64,000 nucleotides of DNA. It comes from DATATV01 sp035551355. GTDB lineage: Bacteria > Actinomycetota > Actinomycetes > Mycobacteriales > Pseudonocardiaceae. Every line of letters begins with the position of its first letter. The first letter of the stretch is position 1. The stretch is taken from the NCBI GenBank assembly GCA_035551355.1, contig DASZNF010000052.1, positions 65,064 to 129,063 of the forward strand, in the 5' to 3' direction. The position numbers were made by a program, and so were the translations under genes. The notes beneath the pieces are model-generated. The model ran no database searches, had not been told where the DNA came from, and worked only from the letters and a program-made list of their open reading frames with translations. Shown piece after piece: positions 17,320-25,606 of the stretch.

Positions 17320-18087
17320 ATGAAACCAGTTCTGGCCCGCTTGCTGACCGTGTCGGTGGCGGCGGCCGCGGTCGGCCTGATCTCCATCGGCCCGGCCAAC
17401 GCGGTCGCGGACGGCACCCCGGCCGCACCCGGCGCGGACCCGTTCGCGGTCAAGTTCACCATGACCGACATCCCGAACCCGGATGGCACGACCTACGACA
17501 GCGCCTGCTCCGGTTCGCTGATCTCGCCCCAGTGGGTGATCACCGCGGGGCACTGCTTCCACGACGTGAACAAGAACCGGGTCAGCGGCCCGCCGCGGTA
17601 CCAGACGACGGTGAATCTGGGGACCGTCAACGTGGACGACAACCCGGGCGAGACCCGGACGATCGTCGACGTCGAGCAGTCGTCGGTCAACGATGTGGCG
17701 CTGGCCGAACTGTCCGCGCCGGTGACCGACATCGACCCGCTGAGCCTGGCGCAGACCGCGCCGACCGTGGGCGAGCACCTGCAGCTGGCCGGCTGGGGCG
17801 CCACGTCCAGCACCAACCCGGCCCCGGGCCACCAGCTCAACGTGGGCACCGTGCAGGTCAGCAAGTTCGACGACACCCTCGCCGAGGTGACCGGGGTGGC
17901 GCCGGGCGCGGACACCAGCGCCTGCCTGTACGACTCGGGGGCGCCCTACTTCCAGCCGACCGACGCCACGCACGGCGTGCTGGTGTCGGTGGAGAGCAAC
18001 GGCCCGGACTGCCCGCACACCACGCCGGAGACGACCGCCCGGGTGGACGTGCAGGACGCCTGGATCCAGTCGGTCATCGGCGGCTGA
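17320..18087 (+). CDS. secreted trypsin-like serine protease
   Basis: Chymotrypsin-fold (S1) protease of 255 residues. Residues 1-28 form a Sec signal peptide ending ANA. The catalytic triad is visible: H78 in ITAGHC, D125 in NDVALAEL, and S206 in YDSGAP. The usual GDSGGP is altered, with Tyr in place of the Gly before Asp and Ala after Ser-Gly. Cysteines C63/C79 and C202/C231 could form disulfides. The ATG at 17320 has GGGGAAGG upstream. It interrupts the haem gene block on the opposite strand and is followed by a strong hairpin terminator. Substrate unknown. Confidence 0.88.
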   Translation: MKPVLARLLTVSVAAAAVGLISIGPANAVADGTPAAPGADPFAVKFTMTDIPNPDGTTYDSACSGSLISPQWVITAGHCFHDVNKNRVSGPPRYQTTVNLGTVNVDDNPGETRTIVDVEQSSVNDVALAELSAPVTDIDPLSLAQTAPTVGEHLQLAGWGATSSTNPAPGHQLNVGTVQVSKFDDTLAEVTGVAPGADTSACLYDSGAPYFQPTDATHGVLVSVESNGPDCPHTTPETTARVDVQDAWIQSVIGG

Positions 18088-18105
18088 CCGATCTCGGCAC
18101 ACGAT

Positions 18106-18137
18106 GAAGGGCCGGTGCTCGACGGCACCGGCCCTTC
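18106..18137 (+). terminator. strong hairpin terminator after the serine protease gene
   Basis: A perfect 12-bp stem, GAAGGGCCGGTG with CACCGGCCCTTC, and an 8-nt loop. It starts 18 bp after the protease stop codon. There is no long U tract, but the position and stability fit an intrinsic terminator. Confidence 0.85.
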
Positions 18138-18438
18138 GTCCGCCGTTCGTCGGCCCTTCGTCGTGTCAAGCCCTGTTCACGGCCTGTGGACAACTTCGCG
18201 GGGTTGTGGAGAACTCGCTCGCGGTCGAGGAGAACCGTCGCAAGCTGGTCCCATGAGCACCCGACCCGCCCGCACCCAGCACCCGCCGACCAGCTACGAC
18301 CACAACCGGAGGAACGCGCCCGGCAGCCTCGCCGGGACCGCGCCCACCGGCGCCGGCCGAACCGCGCTCAGCGGCGCCGGTGGGCGCCGGAGAACCGGCC
18401 CACCCACCACGGCGCCACCACAGCCCGGCGGCCGCGCC
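18138..18438. other. intergenic region with DnaA-box-like sites
   Basis: No convincing gene. TGTGGACAA at 18185-18193 is the reverse complement of TTGTCCACA, the actinobacterial DnaA-box form, and TGTGGAGAA at 18205-18213 is a one-mismatch copy 20 bp away. The remaining DNA is GC-rich, with an open frame starting at 18253 that runs antisense through hemD. Confidence 0.35.
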
Positions 18439-19983
18439 CTAGCGACGCGCCCGCTTGGTCTTGCGCGGCGGCGGCAGTGCACCTTCCGCCCGCAGCCGGG
18501 CCGCGTGCGAAGCCAGCGCGTCGACCAGGGTGTCCACCTGGGCCACCTCGGGCTGCACGTCCACCCGCAGGCCGAACTCGTGCGCGGTCTCCGCGGTCTT
18601 GGGTCCGATGCACGCCACCAGCGTCCGGGTGTGCGGCTTGCCCGCGATCCCGACCAGGTTGCGCACGGTCGAGGACGAGGTGAAGCACACCGCGTCGAAC
18701 CCACCCGACTTGATCATCTCGCGGGTGTCGGCGGGCGGCGGCGCGGCGCGCACCGTGCGGTAGGCGGTCACGTCGTCGATCTCCCAGCCGCGCTCCCGCA
18801 GGCCCGCCGCCAGGGTCTCGGTGGCGATGTCGGCCCGCGGCAGCAGCACCCGGTCCACCGGGTCCAGGATGTCGTCGTGCGGCGGGAAGTCGGCCAGCAG
18901 ACCCTCGCTGGACTGCTCCCCGGAGGGCACCAGCTCGGGCACGATGCCGAAGCCGCGCACCTTCTCCGCGGTCGCCTCGCCGACACAGGCGATCTTCACG
19001 CCGGAGAACGCCCGCGCGTCCAGGCCGAACTCGCGGAACTTCTCCCACACCGCGCGCACCGCGTTGGTCGAGGTGAACACCACCCACTGGTAGCGGCCGT
19101 CCACCAGGCCCTTCACCGAGCGCTCCATCTGGGCCGGGCTGCGCGGCGGCTCCACCGAGATGGTCGGCACCTCGACCGGGATCGCGCCGTGCGAACGCAG
19201 CCGCTCGCTCATCTCCGCGGCCTGGTCCTTGGTGCGCGGCACCAGCACCTTCCAGCCGTACAGCGCCCGGGACTCCCACCAGGACAGCCTGGCCCGGGCG
19301 GCGACGGCCTGGCCGACCGTGACCACCAGCGGCCCGGCCAGCTCGCCGGCGTCCGCGGCCAGCGCGGCCAGCGAGGTGTCCACGGTGCGCTGCCCGTTGC
19401 CGGTGCCGTCCGCGGTCACCGAGACCGGGGTCTGCGCGGCCATGCCGTGCTCGACCAGGCTGGAGGCGGCCTCGGCCAGGTGCGAGCCGGTGGCGGTGAG
19501 CACCAGGGTGCCGGGAGTGCCGGCCAGCGCGGCCCAGTCCACGTCCCCGCGTACGTCCACCTCGGTGTGCACCGCGCCGAGCGCGACACCCGCGTAGGCG
19601 GGCACCGCGGTGGCGGCGGGCACTCCGGGCACCACGTCGAACGCGACGGTCGTGCGGGACACCGCCTGCGCCTCGCGGACCACCGCGTCGGAGGTGAGCG
19701 GGTCGCCGGAGACCAGCCGCACCACCGACCGGCCCAGCTTGGCCTCGGTGGTCAGGTCCTTGGCCACGTCGGCCGGGTCGCCGACCGCCGGACGCAGCTC
19801 CACGTCGTCGCCGACCAGGGCCAGCACCGTCGAGGGCACGTCCGGATCCGTCACCACGAGCTCGGCCCGGGTGAGCAGGTCGTTGGCCCGAACGGTCAGC
19901 AGCCCGGTGTCACCGGGGCCGGAGCCCACGAAGGCGATCCGCCCCGGGGCCTTTCGTGCACGGGTCATCTGGGCACTCTCCAT
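18439..19983 (-). CDS. hemD: fused uroporphyrinogen-III C-methyltransferase / uroporphyrinogen-III synthase
   Basis: A 514-residue two-domain protein. The N-terminal SUMT (CobA/CysG-like) domain, about 14-250, begins RIAFVGSGPGDTGLLTVRA and has the VSGDPL motif. The C-terminal HemD domain, about 258-500, contains VVFTSTNAVRAVWEKF and FTSSSTVRNLVG. It therefore links cyclisation to uroporphyrinogen III with methylation toward sirohaem/B12. The same fusion is known for M. tuberculosis Rv0511. The ATG at 19983 lies just after the hemC stop, consistent with one operon. The basic tail PPPRKTKRARR is lineage-specific. Confidence 0.93.
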   Translation of the reverse strand: MESAQMTRARKAPGRIAFVGSGPGDTGLLTVRANDLLTRAELVVTDPDVPSTVLALVGDDVELRPAVGDPADVAKDLTTEAKLGRSVVRLVSGDPLTSDAVVREAQAVSRTTVAFDVVPGVPAATAVPAYAGVALGAVHTEVDVRGDVDWAALAGTPGTLVLTATGSHLAEAASSLVEHGMAAQTPVSVTADGTGNGQRTVDTSLAALAADAGELAGPLVVTVGQAVAARARLSWWESRALYGWKVLVPRTKDQAAEMSERLRSHGAIPVEVPTISVEPPRSPAQMERSVKGLVDGRYQWVVFTSTNAVRAVWEKFREFGLDARAFSGVKIACVGEATAEKVRGFGIVPELVPSGEQSSEGLLADFPPHDDILDPVDRVLLPRADIATETLAAGLRERGWEIDDVTAYRTVRAAPPPADTREMIKSGGFDAVCFTSSSTVRNLVGIAGKPHTRTLVACIGPKTAETAHEFGLRVDVQPEVAQVDTLVDALASHAARLRAEGALPPPRKTKRARR

Positions 19984-19986
19984 CAG

Positions 19987-20946
19987 CTATGCCTCCGGGC
20001 CGGACAACACCGCGGCCCCGAGATCGAGCAGCTCGGCCGCCACCAGCCGGCCGAGTTCGTCTGCGTTGGTCAGGTCAGCGATCGCCGAGGCGCGCAGGAT
20101 CTCGTTGTCCGGGGTCGCCGCGACCGCGCGCAGCGACAGTCGCGACACCGATCGCCCGGCGTCGTCGAGGTCCTCCACCACATCGGCCAGGGCGCCCACG
20201 GGAGCGTTGCAACCGGCTTCGAGCGCGGCCAGCACGGCGCGCTCCGCGGTCACCACGGCCCGGGTCGCCCGGTCGTCCACAGTGGAGCCGAGCAGGTACT
20301 CGGTCTCCATGTCCGAAACACGGCACTCGATGGCCAGCGCACCCTGAGCGGGCGCGGGCACCATCTGGATCATCGGGTCGAGCGCCTCGGTCACCTCGGC
20401 CAGCCGGCCCAGCCGGGCCAGCCCGGCCCGGGCCAGCACCACACCGTCCAGCTCGCCCTCGGTCACCTTGCGGATCCGGGTGTCCACGTTGCCGCGGATG
20501 GGCACCACCTCGAAGCCGAGGCCGAGGGCGTTGAGCTGCGCGGCCCGGCGCACCGCGCCGGTGCCGATCCGGGATCCGGGCGGCAGTTCGCCGAGGGTCA
20601 GGCCGTCCCGCGCGATCAGCACGTCGCGCGGGTCCTCCCGCAGCGGCACACCGGCCAGGGTCAACCTGGGGTCCGGCGCGGTGGGCAGGTCCTTGTAGGA
20701 GTGCACGGCCACGTCGACGTCACCGTTGGCCAGCGCGTCGCGCAGCGCCGAGGTGAACACGCCGACCCCGATCTCCGCGATCGGCTTGGCCGACCGGTCG
20801 CCCGGGGTGGACACCGTGACGATCTCCACGCGGGTGCCGGTCGCCTCGATGGCGTCGGCGATCGTCCGGGTCTGAGCCAGCGCAAGGGCGCTACCCCGAG
20901 TGCCTATCCGCAGCATTCGCGGCACTGCGTCGTCCTCCACCGTCAC
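19987..20946 (-). CDS. hemC: porphobilinogen deaminase (hydroxymethylbilane synthase)
   Basis: A 319-residue enzyme assembling four porphobilinogens. The dipyrromethane-cofactor cysteine is C246 in LEAGCNAPVGA. The catalytic Asp is D86 in HSYKDLP, and substrate-binding RIGTRGSALALAQ is near the N-terminus. The GTG at 20946 overlaps the hemA stop as GTGA and has GGAAGG upstream; ATG 20916 is possible but would remove the coupling. Third gene of the rex-hemA-hemC-hemD operon. Confidence 0.95.
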   Translation of the reverse strand: MTVEDDAVPRMLRIGTRGSALALAQTRTIADAIEATGTRVEIVTVSTPGDRSAKPIAEIGVGVFTSALRDALANGDVDVAVHSYKDLPTAPDPRLTLAGVPLREDPRDVLIARDGLTLGELPPGSRIGTGAVRRAAQLNALGLGFEVVPIRGNVDTRIRKVTEGELDGVVLARAGLARLGRLAEVTEALDPMIQMVPAPAQGALAIECRVSDMETEYLLGSTVDDRATRAVVTAERAVLAALEAGCNAPVGALADVVEDLDDAGRSVSRLSLRAVAATPDNEILRASAIADLTNADELGRLVAAELLDLGAAVLSGPEA

Positions 20947-22259
20947 TTACCTTCCTGCTGCTGCAACGCGCTGAGGGCCGCGGCCGCCTGCGGGTCCAGC
21001 TCGAACAGTTCACGGAGCGCGTCCGCGTAGCCCGCGCCGCCAGGCGTGGAGGCCAGCTGCTTGACCCGCACGGTCGGCGAGTGCAGCAGCTTGTCCACCA
21101 CGCGGCGCACCGTGCGGGACAGCTCCGCGCGCACCTGCGGTTCCAGGCCGGGCAGCTTGGCATCCAGCCGCAACAGCTCGGCGTCGACCACCTCGGCGGC
21201 GCGCTTACGCAGCGCGGTGATCGTCGGGGTCACCGCGGCCGAGCGCTGCGCGGCGAGGTAGCCGCGGACCTCCTCGGCCAGGATCTCCCGGCCGATCCGG
21301 CCGGCCTGCCCGGCAGGGGCGTCCAGCAGCCGCTCACGCAGCGTGTCCAGATTGACCAGGGTCACCCCGGGCAGCCCGCCGACCGCCGGGTCGACGTCGC
21401 GGGGCAGGCCCAGGTCGCACACGATCAGTGGGCTGGTCCGCCCAGTGGCGCCGGTGGCCACCAGGTCGGCAGGCACCACCACGTCGGTGGCGCCGGTGCA
21501 GGCCAGCACCACGTCGGCGGTGGCCAGCTCGCCGGCCAGCGTGTCCAGGCCCGCGGCCCGGGCCGATACTCCGGCGTCGGCCAGCGACGCGGCCAGCCGC
21601 TGGCCGTTGGCGGTGGTCCGGTTGAGCACCACGACCTCGCCGATGCCGGCCCGGCGCAGCGCGGCGGCGGCCAGGCCGCCCATCGCACCCGCGCCCACCA
21701 GCACGGCCCGGCGGCCGGTCAGCCCGGCCAGCAGACGCTCCGCGTCGGACAGCGCCTCGCCGACCACGGAGGCGCCGACGTGGTCGATGTCGGTCTCGGC
21801 GTGCACCCGCTTGCCCACCCGCAGCGCGTACTGCACCAGCTCGTGCAGGGTGCGGCCGACGGTGCCCGCCTCGTCGGCGGTGGCGTAGGCGGTGCGCAGC
21901 TGGCCCAGGATCTGGGCCTCGCCGACCACCATCGAGTCCATCCCGGCGGCCACCGCGAACAGGTGTTCCACGGCGGCGGCCGAGTAGTGCACGTAGAGCG
22001 AGCCGGACAGCTGCGCCGGGTCGACCCCGGCGTGCCGGGCCAGCACCGAGGTCACGTCGGCCAGGCCGCCGTGGAAGGTCTCCACCACGGTGTAGACCTC
22101 GACCCGGTTGCAGGTGGACAGCACCACGACCTCGCTGAGGTTGGCGCAGTCCAGGAGTTCGGCGAGCACCTTGGGGGTGTCGGCCGGGGACACCGCGGCG
22201 CGTTCCAGCTCGCGCACCGCCGCTGTCCGGTGCGACATACCGACGGCAAGCACGTTCAC
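20943..22259 (-). CDS. hemA: glutamyl-tRNA reductase
   Basis: First enzyme of the C5 pathway, reducing glutamyl-tRNA to glutamate-1-semialdehyde with NADPH; 438 residues. The catalytic cysteine is C50 in VLSTCNRVEVY. The GVGEAQILGQ-type motif reads MVVGEAQILGQL, and the nucleotide-binding VLVGAGAMGGLAA marks the Rossmann domain. A C-terminal dimerisation domain follows. The GTG at 22259 overlaps the rex stop by four bases; the longer open frame runs back through rex and is rejected. Co-transcription with rex makes it a likely target of redox control. Confidence 0.95.
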   Translation of the reverse strand: MNVLAVGMSHRTAAVRELERAAVSPADTPKVLAELLDCANLSEVVVLSTCNRVEVYTVVETFHGGLADVTSVLARHAGVDPAQLSGSLYVHYSAAAVEHLFAVAAGMDSMVVGEAQILGQLRTAYATADEAGTVGRTLHELVQYALRVGKRVHAETDIDHVGASVVGEALSDAERLLAGLTGRRAVLVGAGAMGGLAAAALRRAGIGEVVVLNRTTANGQRLAASLADAGVSARAAGLDTLAGELATADVVLACTGATDVVVPADLVATGATGRTSPLIVCDLGLPRDVDPAVGGLPGVTLVNLDTLRERLLDAPAGQAGRIGREILAEEVRGYLAAQRSAAVTPTITALRKRAAEVVDAELLRLDAKLPGLEPQVRAELSRTVRRVVDKLLHSPTVRVKQLASTPGGAGYADALRELFELDPQAAAALSALQQQEGK

Positions 22260-23194
22260 CGACGAATCACCATCCCGTCCACTCCGGGAACCTCCGCACC
22301 GTTCACACCAGTACCGGCGCCGTCGGCGCGGCGCGCCACGTGAAACGACAGCACCTGCATCTCGACGGCAAGATCGACCTTGCGCACCTCCACGTCGTCC
22401 GGCACCTGCAGGACGACGGGGGCGAAGTTCAGGATGCATCGGACGCCCGCGGATACCAAACGGTCGCAGGCCGGCTGGGCGGCGGGTGGGGGTGTGGCGA
22501 TGACCCCGATGGACACCTCGCGCTGCGCGCACACCCGGGGGATGTCATCGATGTGATCGACCGGGATACCGCCTACCGGCACACCCATCAGGTCTTCGTC
22601 CACATCGAACAGCGCGACCACCGGGAAGCCCCGTCCGGGGAATCCGCCGTAGTTGGCCAGGGCGTGACCAAGATTACCTATGCCGACCACCGCGACGGCG
22701 TGCTTGCGGGTCAGTCCGAGGATGCGCTCGATCTCCTCGATGAGCACCGCGACCTCGTAGCCGACGCCCCGGGTGCCGTAGGAACCGACATAGGACAGAT
22801 CCTTGCGCAGCTTCGCCGAGTTCACCCCGGACGCGGCGGACAGCTCCTCGCTGGAGACGGTGCCCACGCCCTGTTCCGACATCCCGGACAGCACCCGCAG
22901 GTAGACGGCGAGCCGCGCCACGGCGGCCTCCGGGATGACCCGGGCCCGTTCGCGCACCGCGGGCTCCAGCGGGCGGACGCCGTCGCGCACCGCGGGGATC
23001 GGCTGGGTGGTGGCGGTGTCCTCGGAGTCCGGGCCGTCGCCGTTGCGGTCGGCCGGGGCGCGGTGCGCGCCCGCTCCGTTGCGTCCGGCGGCACGGCCGG
23101 TCGCGCCCGGACCGGTGGCGTTCTGGTCGGCGACGGGCTCACCGGCGGACGGGCGTGGCGGCATGGCCCGCCCTCGGCCCCGCTGCACCGCCAC
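22256..23194 (-). CDS. rex: redox-sensing transcriptional repressor Rex
   Basis: NADH/NAD+-sensing repressor of 312 residues. A winged helix (about 86-150, with GVNSAKLRKDLSYVGSYGTR) precedes a Rossmann domain with GIGNLGHAL at 171-179. The first 80 residues are a Gly/Ala/Arg-rich low-complexity extension absent from most Rex proteins (about 210-255 residues). The GTG at 23194 is chosen because AAGGAG lies six bases upstream; ATG 23221 and TTG 23248 are weaker. A Rex-type palindrome lies upstream at 23282-23301. In Streptomyces coelicolor Rex controls its own rex-hemACD operon, the same arrangement. Confidence 0.92.
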   Translation of the reverse strand: MAVQRGRGRAMPPRPSAGEPVADQNATGPGATGRAAGRNGAGAHRAPADRNGDGPDSEDTATTQPIPAVRDGVRPLEPAVRERARVIPEAAVARLAVYLRVLSGMSEQGVGTVSSEELSAASGVNSAKLRKDLSYVGSYGTRGVGYEVAVLIEEIERILGLTRKHAVAVVGIGNLGHALANYGGFPGRGFPVVALFDVDEDLMGVPVGGIPVDHIDDIPRVCAQREVSIGVIATPPPAAQPACDRLVSAGVRCILNFAPVVLQVPDDVEVRKVDLAVEMQVLSFHVARRADGAGTGVNGAEVPGVDGMVIRR

Positions 23195-23281
23195 GTGGTC
23201 TCCTTGCCGACTTTCGCTCATATCGCACGACCCAGCCGGTTGAATCAACGGCTGGTCGGCGTGACGTAAACACGGTAGCCA

Positions 23282-23301
23282 TTTGTGAACGCAGGCACAA
23301 A
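23282..23301. promoter_or_regulatory. candidate Rex operator (ROP)
   Basis: TTTGTGAACGCAGGCACAAA has perfect outer arms TTTGTG/CACAAA and matches the actinobacterial Rex consensus TGTGAACGCGTTCACA in its left half and ends. It lies about 90 bp upstream of the rex start. It supports autoregulation of rex-hemACD by the cell NADH/NAD+ ratio. Confidence 0.75.
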
Positions 23302-23379
23302 GTCGCCGGTACCAGGCGTAATCAGGGCGACAAACGGATCGTGACGCACCTCACTCCCAGGCCAGGACCATGGTCCGGA

Positions 23380-25188
23380 TCAAGTCACCGTGAACTGGAC
23401 GCCGGGATACCCGCTCGCGCCGTTGGGAATCTCGTCGGCGATCTGATCGGTCTGCGTGTAGCCGGTCGCGTCGGTGGCCCGCGCCCGCACCGTGTGGTCG
23501 CCCGATCTCAGGTTCAGGAAAATCCGCCACATCCGCCAGGTGTTCTTGCTGACCTGCGTGGACAGTTGCGCCTCCTGCCACGGGCCGCCATCCACACTCA
23601 CCTCCACCTTGGTGATCCCCTTGCCCTGGGCCCAGGCGATCCCGGCGACCGGCACCGCGCCCGCGCGCACCCGGGACAGCGCGATCGGCACGTCGATCCG
23701 GGACTCGGTCTTGATCGGCGCCTGCTGCGAATAGCCGCGCGGCACCCAGTACGCCTGGGCCTGCTCGAATGTGGTGAGTTCCATATCCACCACCCACTTG
23801 GTGGCCGACACGTAGCCGTACAGGCCGGGCACCACCATGCGGGCCGGGAAGCCGTGCTCGGTGGGTAGTGGCTGGCCGTTCATGCCGATGGCCAGCAGCG
23901 CGCCGACGCTACGGTCGGTGAGCAACTCGACCGGGGTGCCCGCGGTCCAGCCGTCCACACTGGTGGACAGCAACTGGTCGGCGTTGGGCGCCACCCCGGC
24001 CTCGGCCAGCAGGTCGGCCAGGGGCACGCCGATGAACCGCGAGGTCGAGATGTAGGGCCCGCCGACCGGATTGGACACGCAGCACAGCGTCACCAGCTGC
24101 TCGGTCAGCGGCCGGTTGCGGATGTCGGCGTAACTGAACGTGACCTCCTTCTCGACCATGCCGTGGATCTTCAGCGACCAGGCATCGGTGGAGACCTCCG
24201 GGACGGTCAGCTCGGTGTCGATCCGGTAGAAATCGCCGTTGCCGGTCAGGTAGGTCGGCGTGCCGGTGGCCGCGAAGTCCGCGCCCACCGGGATGGCCTC
24301 GGCCCGGTACGTCGGCGCCAACGGGCCGATCGCGGCCTGGGAAGCGGCCACCCCGGCCTGTTCGGTGAGCATGTTCCCGGCGATCCCGGCCACGCCCGCG
24401 CCGACCGCCACCCCGGCCGAGGCCTGCAGGAACCGCCGTCGGCTCGCCGCGGCGTCCGGCCGGTCCCAGTCGGGTTCGGGCCGGTCCCAGTCGGTGTGCG
24501 CCCAGTCCGGGCCTGGCGCCCGCCATCCCGAGCCGTCCTGATCGTCGCCGTCCTGATCGTCGCCGTCCTGATCGTCGCCGCCCCGGCCGTCCTCGTCCGG
24601 CTCGTCTTCATCCCGTTCGTACTCATTCCCGGCGGCCGGTTCTCTGGCCGCTTCGGGCAGCATGGCCGAGCCGAGCCGCCAGCCACCCGAACGAGCGACG
24701 GTCCAGGTGGTGGCCAGCCGGTGCAGCCAGGAGAAAATCGCCACCGCGCTGATCAGGCTCACGATCGGCGCCAGCACCGCCAGCGGCCCGGCCCCCGTTC
24801 GAGTGAGCACCGCGACCAGTCCGATCGCGCCCAGCGCCGCGGCCAGTACGAGGCCCGGCACCGCCCGCCGCCGGGACAGCACCCCGGCCAGCACACCGAA
24901 GGCCAGCAGCACGACCGCCATGCCCCCGAGCAGCACCCGCTTGTCGTTGGTGCCGAAGTTCTGCACCGCGAATTCCTTCAGCGGGCCCGGCACCATGGTG
25001 ATGAACGCCTCGCCCACCGCGAGGAACGGCGAGGCCGAGACCCCGACCAGACCGGCGACCAGCTGTCCGAGGGCCAAAGCCGCGCCCATCGCCAGCACCC
25101 CGACCAGCGCGGCCACCCACCAGGGCAGCGCGGGCTGCCGGTCGGGTCGAGCGGGAGTGGCGGGTTCGGTCCGGGGAACGGCGTTCAC
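23380..25188 (-). CDS. membrane-anchored molybdopterin-dependent oxidoreductase (sulfite oxidase family)
   Basis: A 602-residue protein. Residues 25-155 hold four or five transmembrane helices. A charged linker of about 85 residues includes a tandem DDQDG repeat. At 249-270 a twin-arginine-like stretch (SRRRFLQASAGVAVGAGVAG) is followed by a sulfite-oxidase-fold Mo-cofactor domain with a candidate Mo-ligand cysteine at C369/C370 (LVTLCCVSNPVGG). The C-terminal Mo-co dimerisation domain ends with VRARATDATGY. The catalytic half should face outside. Electron acceptor and substrate are unknown. ATG 25188. It precedes no partner cytochrome gene. Confidence 0.88.
   Translation of the reverse strand: MNAVPRTEPATPARPDRQPALPWWVAALVGVLAMGAALALGQLVAGLVGVSASPFLAVGEAFITMVPGPLKEFAVQNFGTNDKRVLLGGMAVVLLAFGVLAGVLSRRRAVPGLVLAAALGAIGLVAVLTRTGAGPLAVLAPIVSLISAVAIFSWLHRLATTWTVARSGGWRLGSAMLPEAAREPAAGNEYERDEDEPDEDGRGGDDQDGDDQDGDDQDGSGWRAPGPDWAHTDWDRPEPDWDRPDAAASRRRFLQASAGVAVGAGVAGIAGNMLTEQAGVAASQAAIGPLAPTYRAEAIPVGADFAATGTPTYLTGNGDFYRIDTELTVPEVSTDAWSLKIHGMVEKEVTFSYADIRNRPLTEQLVTLCCVSNPVGGPYISTSRFIGVPLADLLAEAGVAPNADQLLSTSVDGWTAGTPVELLTDRSVGALLAIGMNGQPLPTEHGFPARMVVPGLYGYVSATKWVVDMELTTFEQAQAYWVPRGYSQQAPIKTESRIDVPIALSRVRAGAVPVAGIAWAQGKGITKVEVSVDGGPWQEAQLSTQVSKNTWRMWRIFLNLRSGDHTVRARATDATGYTQTDQIADEIPNGASGYPGVQFTVT
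24537..24581. repeat. 15-bp tandem repeat in the oxidoreductase linker
   Basis: Three consecutive copies of a 15-bp unit (CCTGATCGTCGCCGT) encode DDQDG repeats at about residues 205-219 of the molybdopterin oxidoreductase, in the linker between membrane and catalytic domains. The frame is preserved by the unit length. Confidence 0.75.
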
Positions 25189-25366
25189 AGCCTCTATTCG
25201 ACGCCGAGCGGCGGCAGTCGTGCCACCGGTTCGCGGTCAACCCCGCGGTCCGTCACCGATTGGTAATGATCATCGGCGCGCCCAGGACCGGCATTTCACC
25301 GAAACCGGCCCCGACCAGCCACCCGAAAGTGTCAAAATCCACGTTCGCCACGATCGGGTGGACCGG

Positions 25367-25606
25367 TCAGCGCGCCAGAGCCGTGCGGAAACGCTCCTCC
25401 TCGACGCGCCAGTAGCCGTGTTCCGCGCCGTCGATGAGGATCACCGGAACCCGGTCGCCGTACTCGGCGCGCAGCTCAGTGTCCGAGTCCACGTCCACCG
25501 CGGACCACGGCACCGACAGCTCGCCGCAGATCCGCTGCACGTCGGCCTCGGCCACCTCACAGGAGTGGCAGCCGACGCGCGTAATCACCGTCACCTCGTG
25601 GGCCAT
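25367..25606 (-). CDS. glutaredoxin-like thiol protein
   Basis: A 79-residue thioredoxin-fold protein (glutaredoxin-like/DUF836 type) with a CHSC active-site pair at 13-16 and the cis-proline in RVPVILIDG. The fold ends with YWRVEEERFRTALA. It probably acts as a small disulfide reductase. Its ATG overlaps the stop of the acyl-CoA synthetase gene by one base (TGATG), so the two are likely co-translated. In mycothiol producers such proteins are often grouped with mycoredoxins, but the family cannot be fixed here. Confidence 0.82.
   Translation of the reverse strand: MAHEVTVITRVGCHSCEVAEADVQRICGELSVPWSAVDVDSDTELRAEYGDRVPVILIDGAEHGYWRVEEERFRTALAR

Noticed and set aside
18115..21030. Very long open frame (about 970 codons) on the plus strand
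   Set aside because: It lies antisense to hemD and hemC, whose protein families are unmistakable. Its translation is His/Arg/Gly/Gln-rich low complexity, typical of a shadow frame in high-GC DNA.
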